The notes under the pieces: model-generated | Database searches by the model: none | What the model saw: only the letters and a program-made list of their open reading frames with translations | What the model was told of the DNA's origin: nothing | DNA from: DATMRF01 sp035566435 | GTDB lineage: Bacteria; Verrucomicrobiota; Verrucomicrobiia; Limisphaerales; UBA8199 | DNA: 64,000 bases | NCBI GenBank assembly: GCA_035566435.1 | Contig: DATMRF010000028.1 | Location: 48,972-112,971, forward strand | Reading direction: 5' to 3' | Translations under genes and position numbers: made by a program | Shown: one piece after another, positions 8,491 to 18,437 of the stretch | Layout: every line of letters begins with the position of its first letter | Position numbering within the stretch: position 1 is the first letter of the stretch

Positions 8491-10824
8491 CTACTGGATC
8501 TGCAGCCGGAAGTATCTCGGGAAACCGGCGAGAGGGGTAGTGAAGGGCGACGCGGCACTGGGCACGTTGGTGTAGGTGCCGGTGACAGCCGGAGCGGCCT
8601 GAAGGGTCCCCACGGGCCAGGTCAGGACGATGTTATTGCCGGATTTTGCAATCGTCAGCTTCGTGTTGTTCAGGAAGTGGCTGTGAATCTGGACGGGTGT
8701 GAGGGCGTGGTTATAAACGGCGACGTCGTCGATGTCACCGATGAAAGGGCTGAACGCGTTGTCGCTTCGCTGGCCCAGGACGGTGGCCGCGCCGGCGACG
8801 GCGGGGTCGCCATTGATACCGTTCTGGATAAAGCCGAAGGTCTTGACGTTGATGCCAACGGCCAACACATCATTGACGTAATAGTTCAGGTTGGTGGTGT
8901 CGTCCGTGATGACCATGTGGTACCAGAGATTAGTGTCGAGGGGATGGTGAATGAAGTCGCTGGTAAAACTGCCGCCGCCGCCGCCGTTGAAGGCGTTGAA
9001 AGTCCAATAGCCAGCGGGATGCTCATAGATATTCCATCCGAAAAGGTGGCCGCCGAAGTCGCTGTTCCACATCGAGGAATAGGGCGTGAGGAAGTTGACC
9101 GAATCGAGGAAGGTTGGACGCAACCAGGTTTCGAACGACCAGGGGCCGCTGACGGGGTTGAGTTCCAATGCATAAGGGATGGTGACCACATCGCCACCGG
9201 TCATATAGACGGCGGTGTCGGTTTCGTGCGGAATGCCCGTGGGCACCTGGAAATTAAAGGCCGGGGTGGTGGCCGTAGCGGAGGGGCCGTATGTGCCATC
9301 GAAGCTGCCGACCGCGTCCACGGCCACCGTGCTGGCGGCGGGTTCATCCAGGCGCCAGTAGGCGACGGGGTCGTCGGCGAGCACGAAACGGCCATAGCCG
9401 GTGATGGGAACGGTCACCGCGCGGGCGACCACGGTAATAGTGGCCTGGTCACTGTTCGTAATTACGAAGTGGTTAGTGACCTGGGCGTAATAGGCTGAGC
9501 CGCTGTCCGAAAGCTGCAGGTTTGAGAGCCAAAGCGTATCGTTGGTGGCTCCCGGTATGGAGTTGGTGACGCCGCTGGCGACTTTAAACCACTGGTAGGA
9601 GATCGGGGGCGAACCGCTCGCGGCGACGCGGAAGGCGGCTTTGCTGGTGGTGCCAGCCTGACGGGTGATCGAAAACGGGCTGTGGTCCAGATTCAGGATC
9701 CCCTGGACAGTCAAAGTAGCGACCTCGCTGGTGACGCTGCCGGAGGAATTGGTGATAATGACGCTGAAGGTGGCGCCATTATCGGCCGGATAGGAGGCGA
9801 GGAACGAGAGCGGGTTGGTGGTAGCGCCCGAGAGGCGACTTCCGTCCCTGAGCCACTGGAAGGACAGAGGCGTGGCGCCGTCAGCTACCGCAGTGAACTT
9901 CGCGGGGTTGCCTGCGTTCACGGTAATGGAGGCCGGGTTCTGCAGGAGCAACGGCGGGAAGGCTCGCTTCGAGAAGGAGTTCGTCCCCGCTGCGTAGTGT
10001 GCCAGGACCTGAGCCGGTGAAAGGACATTTGTGTAGAAGGCTACTTCATCCACCTGGCCGTTGAAGGGGAGGAAACCACTGTTATCGCCGGCGCCGATCT
10101 GGCCGTCGAAACCGTGGTCGGCCAGGTAAGTGGTAATTCCGCCTGAGGTTCTGGCGGCGACGCCGTTGGTATAGAAGACGAAAGTTGAGCCGTCGAAAGT
10201 GACGGCGAGGTGGTACCAGGTGAGTAACTGGATGGGCAGATCACTCACTTGAGCAAAAGGGCCGTTCTTCACGTTTAAGATCCAGAAGCTATTCGGTCCG
10301 GGTGACTGATAGAAGTTCCAGCCGGAGGCGTTGCCGTAGGTGCCGGTCTCATATTTGCCGAACATCGACAGCGGAATTGAATAATCGGCGGGTTGAGTGG
10401 TGGGCAGGGCCCAGCACTCCGCCGAGAAAGCAGCGCCGTGCTGGCCGTCGGAGGTAACCGGATTCAATTCAGGATGGAAGGGGATATCGACGAATCCACG
10501 ATGGCGCACGGAAGAGGCATCGTTGTAGAGCTGGAAGAGGATGGAGTTCGTGTCGATCCCGGGGAGGCCCAGCATGGGGAAATCCGGAACCCCGTTCGTG
10601 TCCAGGTCGTACGAGTACACGGCATCAAAGGCGAGCGGCCCGGAGTCAACAGCGACAGCAGCGCCCGGCAATTCTTCAAGCCGATAGTACGCGACAGGAC
10701 GGTCGCCGAGGATCGTCGTGGGATAATCGGCCGCGCCGGCGGTGCAAAGGCTCGACAGCGCAAATGCCGCCGCGGGCGCGAGGTTTCGAAACAGATCGGT
10801 CGCAGGTTTACTGAGCAGGTTCAT
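8491..10824 (-). CDS. Secreted LamG/concanavalin-like and Ig-like repeat protein
   Basis: This 777-aa secreted protein has an N-terminal signal peptide (hydrophobic AAAFALSSLCTAGA, cleavage near residue 32). It has two LamG-type jelly-roll domains, at about 35-280 and 475-700. Each starts with a PVAYYRLEE/PVAYWRLDE motif and ends with a VDEVAFYTNVLSPAQV/IDDVAVYNHALTPVQI motif. Between them are two Ig-like domains with the W..L and D.G..Y signatures (SFQWLRDG, SDSGSAYYAQV). The final 50 residues match the short C-terminal module found in other secreted proteins here (LTWP, TYTNV, RYFRLQ). LamG proteins usually bind glycans or mediate adhesion; no catalytic residues are recognised. It is probably exported to the cell surface or medium. 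Confidence 0.82.
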   Translation of the reverse strand: MNLLSKPATDLFRNLAPAAAFALSSLCTAGAADYPTTILGDRPVAYYRLEELPGAAVAVDSGPLAFDAVYSYDLDTNGVPDFPMLGLPGIDTNSILFQLYNDASSVRHRGFVDIPFHPELNPVTSDGQHGAAFSAECWALPTTQPADYSIPLSMFGKYETGTYGNASGWNFYQSPGPNSFWILNVKNGPFAQVSDLPIQLLTWYHLAVTFDGSTFVFYTNGVAARTSGGITTYLADHGFDGQIGAGDNSGFLPFNGQVDEVAFYTNVLSPAQVLAHYAAGTNSFSKRAFPPLLLQNPASITVNAGNPAKFTAVADGATPLSFQWLRDGSRLSGATTNPLSFLASYPADNGATFSVIITNSSGSVTSEVATLTVQGILNLDHSPFSITRQAGTTSKAAFRVAASGSPPISYQWFKVASGVTNSIPGATNDTLWLSNLQLSDSGSAYYAQVTNHFVITNSDQATITVVARAVTVPITGYGRFVLADDPVAYWRLDEPAASTVAVDAVGSFDGTYGPSATATTPAFNFQVPTGIPHETDTAVYMTGGDVVTIPYALELNPVSGPWSFETWLRPTFLDSVNFLTPYSSMWNSDFGGHLFGWNIYEHPAGYWTFNAFNGGGGGSFTSDFIHHPLDTNLWYHMVITDDTTNLNYYVNDVLAVGINVKTFGFIQNGINGDPAVAGAATVLGQRSDNAFSPFIGDIDDVAVYNHALTPVQIHSHFLNNTKLTIAKSGNNIVLTWPVGTLQAAPAVTGTYTNVPSAASPFTTPLAGFPRYFRLQIQ

Positions 10825-11004
10825 ACGTTCGGTTATGTTTGTGATGATTTTACTTATGTCGCTCCAGCAAAGCGCCAGTCGTCACGGTCTTGGCCTGCCG
10901 CTTAAATGGATTTTTGAAGATTTTAGCACAAAGTGTAAGAGTTGCAATAAAAATTATTACAAAGGACTTGCCGCCCTGTTTGGGGTGCTATAGAGTCTGT
11001 TCTA
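10825..11004. promoter_or_regulatory. AT-rich divergent intergenic region
   Basis: The 180-bp gap separates the divergent LamG gene and sensor kinase gene, so promoters for both must lie here. The section around 10905-10970 is markedly richer in A/T than its surroundings (a TTGCAATAAAAATTATTA tract). No defined -35/-10 pair can be assigned with confidence. Confidence 0.4.
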
Positions 11005-14000
11005 ATGAAATCCCAGGCGCCCGGAAGCTCCCCGATTGTGCTCCCCTGGTCGAGGCGGAGGGGTCTGTGCTTTGGAGTTCTAGTGTGGGCGGTTTACGTC
11101 CTCGCGCCGGCCCGGGCAGGCCAGGAGCTCCTGACCCTGCGGGAGATGAAGAGCCTGACTCCGAGGCAGGCGGCAGAAGGTCCGGCGGTTCGTTTGAAGG
11201 GAGTGGTGGTGTGCTACGACGCGGGCTGGCACCAGTTGTATCTGCACGACGGGCTCGAAACGCTTTATTTCAACGCTGATGATTTCACAACGCAGCTTGA
11301 AACGGGGATAGCAGTTGAGATTACGGGCAGGGCGCGCGGGACCAATGTGGTGGAGCACCCTCAACTGAGTATTTTGGGCCCGGCACCGTTGCCGGCGGCG
11401 AAGGCGCTGGCGCTATCGGAACTGGGGCGCGAGCACGGCGAGTGGATCGAAACAACCGGCCGCGTGCTTTCAGCGGAGACAAGCCGGGGGCGATTGGCGC
11501 TGCTGATTCACGAGAAGGGTCAGAACTGCCTTGCCTATGTGCTGGGTTCGCCTCCGACGCAGGATTACGCTCCGTTGTTGGGCTGCAGAGTCCGTCTGCG
11601 GTGCATCAACGCCAGCAAAGTGAACGGCGGCCGGCTCGAGTCTCCGCTGGTATTCGTGCCCGGTCTGAGGGAAGTGACGGTGTTGGGGCAGCCGTCCGGG
11701 GTCTTGGCGCCTATCCCGGTCGTGTCCATCGGGAGTCTATTGAACCGGGAACTTGGTTCCTGGACGAACCAGTGGGTTCACGTAAACGGGCTAGTCGTTC
11801 TGTACCGGCCGGGCCAGTCGGTGCTGATCAAAGACCCGACGGGAGTGGTCCGCGCACAAGTCATCCAACTGACCGAAATTCGGGGCGACGAGCGCGTGGA
11901 CGTTTGGGGATTCCTAGAGGTGGGGCCGCACGAGACTTTTCTGAACAATGCTTACTTTGAGGTCGTGCATGCGCCACCACCGGACCTGGCGACCCATGCC
12001 AATGGCAGAGCCTCCACGACGGCGGACGTGCCCACCGAGCCACTGACCCAGGTAGGGGACATACTGAAATTGAGCCGGGAGCAGGCCGCGCAGCGGTTGC
12101 AGGTCCGCCTGCGCGGGGTGATCACTTATGCCGACTCCCAATGGCGGAATGGCTTTATCCAAGACGGGGCCGACGCCATTTACGTGTACCTGGATCCGAA
12201 CCAGACGAACATCTGCTCGGGCCAATGGGTCGAACTTACAGGCCAGACGAGCCCGGGAGGGTTTGCTCCCGAGGTGGTGAACGCGACGGTCCGGGTTCTG
12301 GGCATGACCAACCTGCCCGCGCCCGCGCGAGTGGATTTGGAAGACCTGGCGAACGGGCACCTGGATGCGCATTGGGTGGAAATGGAAGGCGTGGTGAGGC
12401 GAGTGGAGGAGCAGGCGGGGCATGCCAGTCTCAGCGTGATGACGGCGAAAGGAAGGTTCAACGTGATCGTGCCCGGCTATGAAAGTAAGCCGTTACCGAC
12501 GCATTTAATCGACGCTTTGGTGAGCGTGCGCGGCGCATGCACGTCGGAATTAAACGTCCGGCGGCAACTGAGCGGCATTACCTTGCATGTACCAGGCTCG
12601 GAGAACGTGCAGGTCCTGGAAGCACCTTCGGCCGACCCGTTTGCGATTGACGCGACACGGATTGAATCGGTTGCCACGTTCGATCCGGGCCGTCTAGCCG
12701 GGCGTCGAGTCAAGATCCAGGGTGTCGTTACCCTGCAAATGCCCGGGCAGGGCTTCATTGTTCAGGACCTATCCGGCGGCTTGCGTGTTCTGACGCGGCA
12801 GACGAACGAGGTTCATATGGGAGACAAGGTGGACGTGCTTGGTTTTCCGGCTATTGGTGATTTTTCGCCCTTCCTGGAGGAGGCGGCGTTCCGCCAGACC
12901 GGGACTGGGCGGATGCCAGAGGCGAAACAAACGACGGCCGAGCAAATTCTGCTTCACGGCACGCACGATATGCAGGTGGTCCAAGTTAACGCGCGTCTGC
13001 TCCAAAGCGTTCCACGTTCCGCCAGTCCCCAATTGGTACTTCAGGACGGCCCGATCATTTTCACCGCTCATCTCGAACCCCAAACGCCACGCTCAGAGGT
13101 GCCGGCCCTGCAATCGGGCAGTCTGTTGCGTTTGACCGGAGTGTGCGGAATTCAGGGCGGCGAGCGACACGAGCCCGCGACTTTTCGCCTGTTGCTGAGC
13201 CGCCCGGAGGACATCCAGTTAGTGGAAACTCCTCCCTGGTGGACCGCCAGGCACACCTTCATGCTGGCGGGGGGATTAAGCGTGGTGATTCTCGCCGCCC
13301 TGGCATGGATTGCTCTGCTTCGCCGCCAGGTCGCGGCGCAGACTACGCTGATCCGGCAGAAGCTGAAAGACGAAGCGGCGCTCGAGGAGCGGTTCCAAGA
13401 CCTGTTTGAGAACGCCAACGACATGCTTTACACGCATGACCGCGAGGGCCGGCTCACCTCGATTAATCAGACTGGCGAACGGCTGTTGCAACTGGCGCGC
13501 GCCGACATTTTGTCACGGAACCTGATTGAATTTGTGGTCGAGGAGCAGCAGGGAGCCGCGCGGCAATGGCTCGACCAGGTGCTAAAGGGCGGGTTGTTGG
13601 CCGCAACGGAATGGGATTTTATCGCCTCCTCCGGCCAGCGGGTGAAGCTGGAGATCAGCACTCGGTTAATCGAGCAAGACGGCCGACGGGTCGAAGTGGA
13701 AGGCATCGCCCGGGACATCACCGAACGCAAGCGCCTGGAACGCGAGATCCTCGAAATCAGCAACCGCGAGCAACAGCGGATCGGGCACGACCTGCACGAC
13801 GGCGTCTGCCAGCAGCTCGCCGGAATCGCTTTTATGACTTCGACACTGGCCGATGATTTGGAGGAGAGCGGCTTTCCGCAGTCAAGCGAAGCAAATAAAA
13901 TCAGCACTATGATCAACGAGGTCATCGACCAGACACGCGGTGTGGCCCGGGGCCTGTTTCCCGTCAGGCTGGAAGAGAACGGACTGGCAGCCGCACTCGA

Positions 14001-14475
14001 GGAATTGGCGGTCAACGCCGGTGAACTGTTCAAGATCAACTGCCGTTTTGTTGCGGAAGAAGCGCCGCCGACGGTGGAGAACGCGATTGCGTTGCACTTG
14101 TACTACATTGTGCTGGAAGCCGTCGCAAATGCTTCGAAGCACGGCCAGGCCGCACAGGTTGTCATCGCCATTGAACGGCGGGGCGAGCGTTATGTCTTGA
14201 GTGTGCGGGACGATGGTGTCGGCTTTTTGCCTTCCGGCGCCGCGCAAACCGGGATGGGATTGCGGATCATGCATTATCGGGCCCGGGTGATCGGGGCGAC
14301 GTTGACTCTGCAGAGCCGGCCTGGGTCCGGAACGACTGTAGCGTGCCTGTTTTCGCCAGTCTCCCGCGAAGCGGCGCCGCCCTCCGGCAGGGAGAACCCG
14401 GTGGCGCAGGGCGCGAAGAAAAAGGCGGAGCGATCGCAGAGTGAACGTGAATCCACGCCCATCTTGCCCGCCTGA
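11005..14475 (+). CDS. Membrane sensor histidine kinase with OB-like repeats, PAS and HisKA_3
   Basis: This 1156-aa kinase pairs with the response regulator that follows. It has an N-terminal signal/TM segment (about 18-38), then some 700 extracytoplasmic residues made of six or seven OB-fold-like repeats (such as VRLKGVVVCYDAGWHQLYLHDG, VRLRGVITYADSQW and VKIQGVVTLQMPGQGFIVQD). A second TM helix follows at about 750-772 (MLAGGLSVVILAALAWIALL). The cytoplasmic part has a PAS domain (about 790-905), the HisKA_3 dimerisation motif RIGHDLHDGVCQQ with phospho-acceptor His931, and a HATPase with NASKHG (N box), DDGVGF (G1) and MGLRIM (G2). This is the NarX/DegS class. The C-terminal tail of about 30 residues is basic and low complexity. 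The ligand is unknown; OB repeats suggest binding of an oligomeric or nucleic-acid-like ligand, which is only inference. Confidence 0.9.
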   Translation: MKSQAPGSSPIVLPWSRRRGLCFGVLVWAVYVLAPARAGQELLTLREMKSLTPRQAAEGPAVRLKGVVVCYDAGWHQLYLHDGLETLYFNADDFTTQLETGIAVEITGRARGTNVVEHPQLSILGPAPLPAAKALALSELGREHGEWIETTGRVLSAETSRGRLALLIHEKGQNCLAYVLGSPPTQDYAPLLGCRVRLRCINASKVNGGRLESPLVFVPGLREVTVLGQPSGVLAPIPVVSIGSLLNRELGSWTNQWVHVNGLVVLYRPGQSVLIKDPTGVVRAQVIQLTEIRGDERVDVWGFLEVGPHETFLNNAYFEVVHAPPPDLATHANGRASTTADVPTEPLTQVGDILKLSREQAAQRLQVRLRGVITYADSQWRNGFIQDGADAIYVYLDPNQTNICSGQWVELTGQTSPGGFAPEVVNATVRVLGMTNLPAPARVDLEDLANGHLDAHWVEMEGVVRRVEEQAGHASLSVMTAKGRFNVIVPGYESKPLPTHLIDALVSVRGACTSELNVRRQLSGITLHVPGSENVQVLEAPSADPFAIDATRIESVATFDPGRLAGRRVKIQGVVTLQMPGQGFIVQDLSGGLRVLTRQTNEVHMGDKVDVLGFPAIGDFSPFLEEAAFRQTGTGRMPEAKQTTAEQILLHGTHDMQVVQVNARLLQSVPRSASPQLVLQDGPIIFTAHLEPQTPRSEVPALQSGSLLRLTGVCGIQGGERHEPATFRLLLSRPEDIQLVETPPWWTARHTFMLAGGLSVVILAALAWIALLRRQVAAQTTLIRQKLKDEAALEERFQDLFENANDMLYTHDREGRLTSINQTGERLLQLARADILSRNLIEFVVEEQQGAARQWLDQVLKGGLLAATEWDFIASSGQRVKLEISTRLIEQDGRRVEVEGIARDITERKRLEREILEISNREQQRIGHDLHDGVCQQLAGIAFMTSTLADDLEESGFPQSSEANKISTMINEVIDQTRGVARGLFPVRLEENGLAAALEELAVNAGELFKINCRFVAEEAPPTVENAIALHLYYIVLEAVANASKHGQAAQVVIAIERRGERYVLSVRDDGVGFLPSGAAQTGMGLRIMHYRARVIGATLTLQSRPGSGTTVACLFSPVSREAAPPSGRENPVAQGAKKKAERSQSERESTPILPA

Positions 14476-14549
14476 GAGTTTTTTTATGCGGGTCGAACAC
14501 AACGATTCGAAGAGGTTGCCGCGCGGGAAGAAGTTGATAGGGTGAAACC

Positions 14550-15221
14550 ATGGCAAGGCCACAGGCCGAGAAGAGCCGGATTCTGATCGTCGAGGACCAC
14601 CCGTTATTTCGGGAGGGCCTGCGGCAGATGATCGATCGTAACGCGGCGCTGACCGTTTGCGGCCAGGCGGGGGACGCCACCAGCGCGATGCGCGCCGTCG
14701 CGGAATTGAAACCGGATCTGGTGCTCGTGGACATTTCGCTCGAAGGAAGCAATGGGATCGACTTGATTAAAAACCTGAAAGCGACCTGCGATGAACTGCC
14801 GATCCTGGTCATTTCCATGCATGACGAATCACTTTACGCGGAACGGGCGTTGCGGGCCGGAGCCCTGGGCTACGTGATGAAGAACGAGCCCGCCCGGACC
14901 GTGAAGGCGGCCATTTTCAAAGTGCTCGGCGGTGATATTTTCCTAAGTGAAAAGATGTCCACATCGGTGCTGGCCAAGTTGATGCGGGGAAAGCCAGAGC
15001 GACCTGTCTCCCCCATCGAGCAATTAAGCGATCGAGAACTGGAAGTCTTCCAGATGATGGGGGAGGGAAAACCCACTCGCCAGATCGCCGAAGAGTTGAA
15101 CCTGACGATTCCCACCATTCACTCCTTCCGAAACCGGATCAAAGAAAAGCTCCAGTTGAAGAACTCCAGCGAGATGATGCTTCACGCGATGCAATGGGTC
15201 CGCGAGCATGTGGCGAATTAG
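14550..15221 (+). CDS. LuxR/NarL-family response regulator
   Basis: This 223-aa protein has a receiver domain at 10-125 with the acidic pocket (EDH at 15-17), phospho-acceptor Asp61 in LVLVDIS and the conserved Lys111 in YVMKNEP. A C-terminal LuxR-type helix-turn-helix lies at about 155-220 (LSDRELEVFQMMGEGKPTRQ, then EELNLTIPTIHSFRNRIKEKL). The recognition helix reads IPTIHSF rather than the usual KTVxxH/Y, a modest deviation. The gene begins 74 bp after the kinase on the same strand, so the two form a two-component system. Its stop codon directly abuts the stop of the convergent M16 peptidase gene, leaving no room for a separate terminator. Confidence 0.93.
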   Translation: MARPQAEKSRILIVEDHPLFREGLRQMIDRNAALTVCGQAGDATSAMRAVAELKPDLVLVDISLEGSNGIDLIKNLKATCDELPILVISMHDESLYAERALRAGALGYVMKNEPARTVKAAIFKVLGGDIFLSEKMSTSVLAKLMRGKPERPVSPIEQLSDRELEVFQMMGEGKPTRQIAEELNLTIPTIHSFRNRIKEKLQLKNSSEMMLHAMQWVREHVAN

Positions 15222-17792
15222 TCAGGTGCCGGGCTTCACTGTGGCAATCACCAGCGCGTCCGCTTTCAAGTATTTTTGTGCCGCGGCTTTGACCTGTTCG
15301 AGAGTGACGGCTTCGTAGAGGGCGTCATCGGTGTCGGAGCGGGCGTAACCGAGTCCATAGAGCTCATCCAGGGCGGTGACCATCGCGAAGCTCCCGAGAT
15401 CCTGGCGAGCGATCTTTTTCTGGCCGATGATCTTCGCTTTGGCGCGCTTCAGTTCCTCTTCGGTCAAGCCCTCAGAGCGGAGCAGCGCGGCTTCGTTCAA
15501 CAGTTCCTTTTCCACCAGTTCCGCCTTTTCCGGCATCGTCCCGACGTAAAACGCGAAGTAGCCCGGAGCCAACCCGACAAAGTTTTGAGCGCCGACATAA
15601 TAAGCAAGGCCCAGCTTTTCGCGGATGCGGAGGAAGAGACGCGAGCCGAGATCGCTGCAGGCTTCCTGCAACAAATCGAGGGCGTATCGGTCCGCTTCGC
15701 GGAGGGTAGTTCCCTGATAGCCGAGGACGAGGACGGCCTGCTTCTTGTCGCGGGTTTCGGTGACGCGCCTAATCGAGTTCAAAGCCTCACGGCCGGAGTC
15801 CAAGGCCAGGTTGGGTGCGTTGGATGCGGGTTTCCAGTCTCCGAATGCGTTCGTCACCGCGGCACGGACTGCTTCTGGAGTGACATCCCCATAGATAGCC
15901 AGAACGCAGTTATTCGGGACCGCGAAACGTTGGTGAAAACCCCGCAGCGCCTCGGCTGGAAGTTGCTGAACACTGGCTTCGGAACCGAGTACGTCAAGGC
16001 CGTAGCCCATTTCGCCGAAGAGGGCGCGCCGCATCGCCTTGGAAGCACTTTGGAGCAACTGGTCCTTTTGGGCGCGGATGCCAGCCAACTGGACTTCGCG
16101 TTCGCGTTCGAGCGCGGAGCCGGGGAAGGTGGGGTCTAATAGCACGCCAGCAACCAAGTCCAATCCGATGGCGAAGTCGGTGCTGAGCACCTCGGCATTG
16201 ACGCCGAAGCTATTGTTGCCGCCGTAACTGTCAATACTCCCGCCGACAGACTCGATGTCCCGGGCAATCTGTTCCGCGGAGCGCGTGGTCGTGCCTTTGA
16301 GCAACATCTTGCCCATCAATTGTGTTATGCCGTTCGTCTCGGGAGTTTCGGCGAGGACGCCGCCCTGGAAGACCGTGCGGAACTCGACAAAGGGCAGCCG
16401 ATGGTCTTCCTTGACCAGCAGCCGCAGACCGTTGGGCAGTTCAAATTTGAGGATAGGGAGGTCACGGGACTCCTCGGCTGTTGCGGAGAGCTTCGGCGCG
16501 GTGCCAGCGGGCAACAAGGAATAGAGCGTGCGATTTTCAGTGGTTAGATACTGGCGCGCGACCCGTTGTATTTCCGCAGGCGAGGCGTTTTTCACCGCGG
16601 CGAGATACCGCTCGGAAAAATTCAGATCGTTGGCGGCGAGCCAGCTTCCGCCCAGGTCCTGTGCCTGGCCCTGCATGGTCTTGCGGGAGGAGAGGGTGCC
16701 CGAGATGAATTGCTTCACGGCCTTGTTCAATTCCGCTGCTGGCACGGGCGTCGTCTTCATCTGCTCGATTTCGGCGAGGATGGCATCGCGCGCGGCGAGG
16801 AATTTGTCAGGATCAGCGGTGGCGCTAATGCCGAACAGGCCAGGAGCGCCGGGACTGTAGGTCCAGGCATCGATGGAATGGACGAGGGCTTGCGTTTCGC
16901 GGACCTGCTGGTAGAGCCGCGAGCTGCGGCCGTTCCCCAGCAAGGCGGCGAGGACATCGAGGAGAGGCACGTCCGGGTCGCGCAGTTCCGGGATGTGCCA
17001 GGCAAAGTGGAAGTACCCCAGCTCGATCGGCGCCTCTTCGATGATTTCACGCGGAGCGGTCTGTCGCGGCTCTTCCGGCAGCACTATGGGAGGCATGGCC
17101 CTGGCCCGGGATTGAGCGTAGGCCTCGCGGATCTGGGCGACCACGTCCTCAGGCTTCACATCGCCGGCGATGACATAGAAAACATTATTGGGCGCGTATT
17201 TTTCCTGGTAGTAAGCCAGGATATCCGCCTGTTTCAACTCGTGGAAGATGTCGGAGTAGCCGATGATCGTGAACCGGTAAGGGCTCCTGGTATAGGCGGT
17301 TTCGAACAGGCGACGGCTGGCGCGCCGGTGCGGGTCATCGACGTTCATGTCCATCTCGCGGACAATCACCTGCTTTTCCTTCTCCATTTCCTCCGGCGGC
17401 AAAGTCGCGTGCTGCATGATATCGCAGAGGATGTCGATAGCCGTCCTGGCTCCGGTGTTGGGCACGTCGATGTGAAACACGGTGCGGTCGAACGAGGTGT
17501 AGGCGTTCATGTAGCCGCCGGCTTCCTGGACTTCCTGGTCGATGCGGCTGCCGGGACGGGTGGCGGTGCCCTTGAAGAGCATGTGTTCGAGCACGTGCGA
17601 GAGGCCAGCACCGAGCCATTTGCCCTCGTGGACGCTGCCGGCCATGCACCAGGCCTGCGCGGAAACGACCGGCGCGCTGTGGTCCTCGCGCACGATAATG
17701 GTCAGCCCGGTTTCGAGGGTGGTGAGTTTGACGCCCGGAGGGAGCGATGGGATTTCGCGGCGGTTACGGGCGGGGGTTAGTTCTGCAGACAT
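15222..17792 (-). CDS. M16 family zinc metallopeptidase, two-domain fusion
   Basis: This 856-aa protein is two M16 units in one chain. The first half has the inverted zinc site HVLEH (His66, Glu69, His70) in SHVLEHMLFKGT, and the distal Glu lies in the segment around EEMEKEKQVIVREM. The second half, from about residue 440, lacks an HxxEH: the matching position reads ITQLMGKMLLKGT. It is therefore expected to be the structural, non-catalytic half of the clamshell. The arrangement resembles PqqL/pitrilysin-type bacterial M16 enzymes that degrade peptides. No clear signal peptide is visible at this start. The start ATG at 17790-17792 is followed by a hydrophilic leader. Neighbours give no functional hint. 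Confidence 0.9.
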   Translation of the reverse strand: MSAELTPARNRREIPSLPPGVKLTTLETGLTIIVREDHSAPVVSAQAWCMAGSVHEGKWLGAGLSHVLEHMLFKGTATRPGSRIDQEVQEAGGYMNAYTSFDRTVFHIDVPNTGARTAIDILCDIMQHATLPPEEMEKEKQVIVREMDMNVDDPHRRASRRLFETAYTRSPYRFTIIGYSDIFHELKQADILAYYQEKYAPNNVFYVIAGDVKPEDVVAQIREAYAQSRARAMPPIVLPEEPRQTAPREIIEEAPIELGYFHFAWHIPELRDPDVPLLDVLAALLGNGRSSRLYQQVRETQALVHSIDAWTYSPGAPGLFGISATADPDKFLAARDAILAEIEQMKTTPVPAAELNKAVKQFISGTLSSRKTMQGQAQDLGGSWLAANDLNFSERYLAAVKNASPAEIQRVARQYLTTENRTLYSLLPAGTAPKLSATAEESRDLPILKFELPNGLRLLVKEDHRLPFVEFRTVFQGGVLAETPETNGITQLMGKMLLKGTTTRSAEQIARDIESVGGSIDSYGGNNSFGVNAEVLSTDFAIGLDLVAGVLLDPTFPGSALEREREVQLAGIRAQKDQLLQSASKAMRRALFGEMGYGLDVLGSEASVQQLPAEALRGFHQRFAVPNNCVLAIYGDVTPEAVRAAVTNAFGDWKPASNAPNLALDSGREALNSIRRVTETRDKKQAVLVLGYQGTTLREADRYALDLLQEACSDLGSRLFLRIREKLGLAYYVGAQNFVGLAPGYFAFYVGTMPEKAELVEKELLNEAALLRSEGLTEEELKRAKAKIIGQKKIARQDLGSFAMVTALDELYGLGYARSDTDDALYEAVTLEQVKAAAQKYLKADALVIATVKPGT

Positions 17793-18004
17793 GGTTGAAG
17801 GCTAAATTGTTGAAAACGCAAAAACGTTAAAAGGTTAAAAGACGTTAAAATGCTGAACTGTCCAAACTTCGAATATTTCAGCAGAGGATATACCCCAGAC
17901 TCCGGAGTTGCCAGTCCCGCCCCGACGCTGCGTCAGGGCAATGCGTCGTTGTGGTTTCGGGTTCCCGGCGCCTCCAGAACCGGGACTGCAGCAACGTTCG
18001 GCCC

Positions 18005-18436
18005 TCAGTTTCCCGCTGACGGGGCTGGGGCTGGTTCGGGTTTACGCTGTTTGTCGGCGGGGAGAAAAGGTCTCCGAAAGGCGTCGTAGAACTCATACCC
18101 GCCTGCGAAATCGGCTCGGCTGTCTTTATCGGTTTTAGCCAGCAAGCCGATCTCAACCATGTTGAACACGATGTCACCGAAATCCGCGCAGGTGTGGATG
18201 CCCCATTCGTTGAGCACCATCATGGTCATCGGTCCGAACTGACCAAGGGCGAAATCCCGGATGCCGCCAAGCAGTTCCTGCCCGGTGACGTGGCGGATTC
18301 GTCCGCGGTTGTCTTTACCCGTGCCTTTTTGGGTGTGGTCCAGAGCTTCCCGGACGAATCGGTACGCGTCGTCGTGGAACCGCGGATCTTTGGCGTGGAT
18401 GAGCTCCAGGGCCTCTTCAAAACTGACTTCGTGCAT
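18005..18436 (-). CDS. Minf_1886 family protein
   Basis: This 143-aa soluble protein matches my recollection of the Minf_1886 family of Verrucomicrobia, Planctomycetes and relatives: an N-terminal FEEALELI, then DPRFHDDAYRFVREALDHT, VTGQELLGGIRDFALGQFG and NEWGIHTCADFGDIVFNMVE. It has no signal peptide or TM helix, and ends in a Pro/Ala-rich tail. The function is not known. The ATG lies one base after the stop codon of a 43-codon membrane ORF (18438-18569), implying translational coupling. Confidence 0.82.
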   Translation of the reverse strand: MHEVSFEEALELIHAKDPRFHDDAYRFVREALDHTQKGTGKDNRGRIRHVTGQELLGGIRDFALGQFGPMTMMVLNEWGIHTCADFGDIVFNMVEIGLLAKTDKDSRADFAGGYEFYDAFRRPFLPADKQRKPEPAPAPSAGN

Positions 18437-18437
18437 G

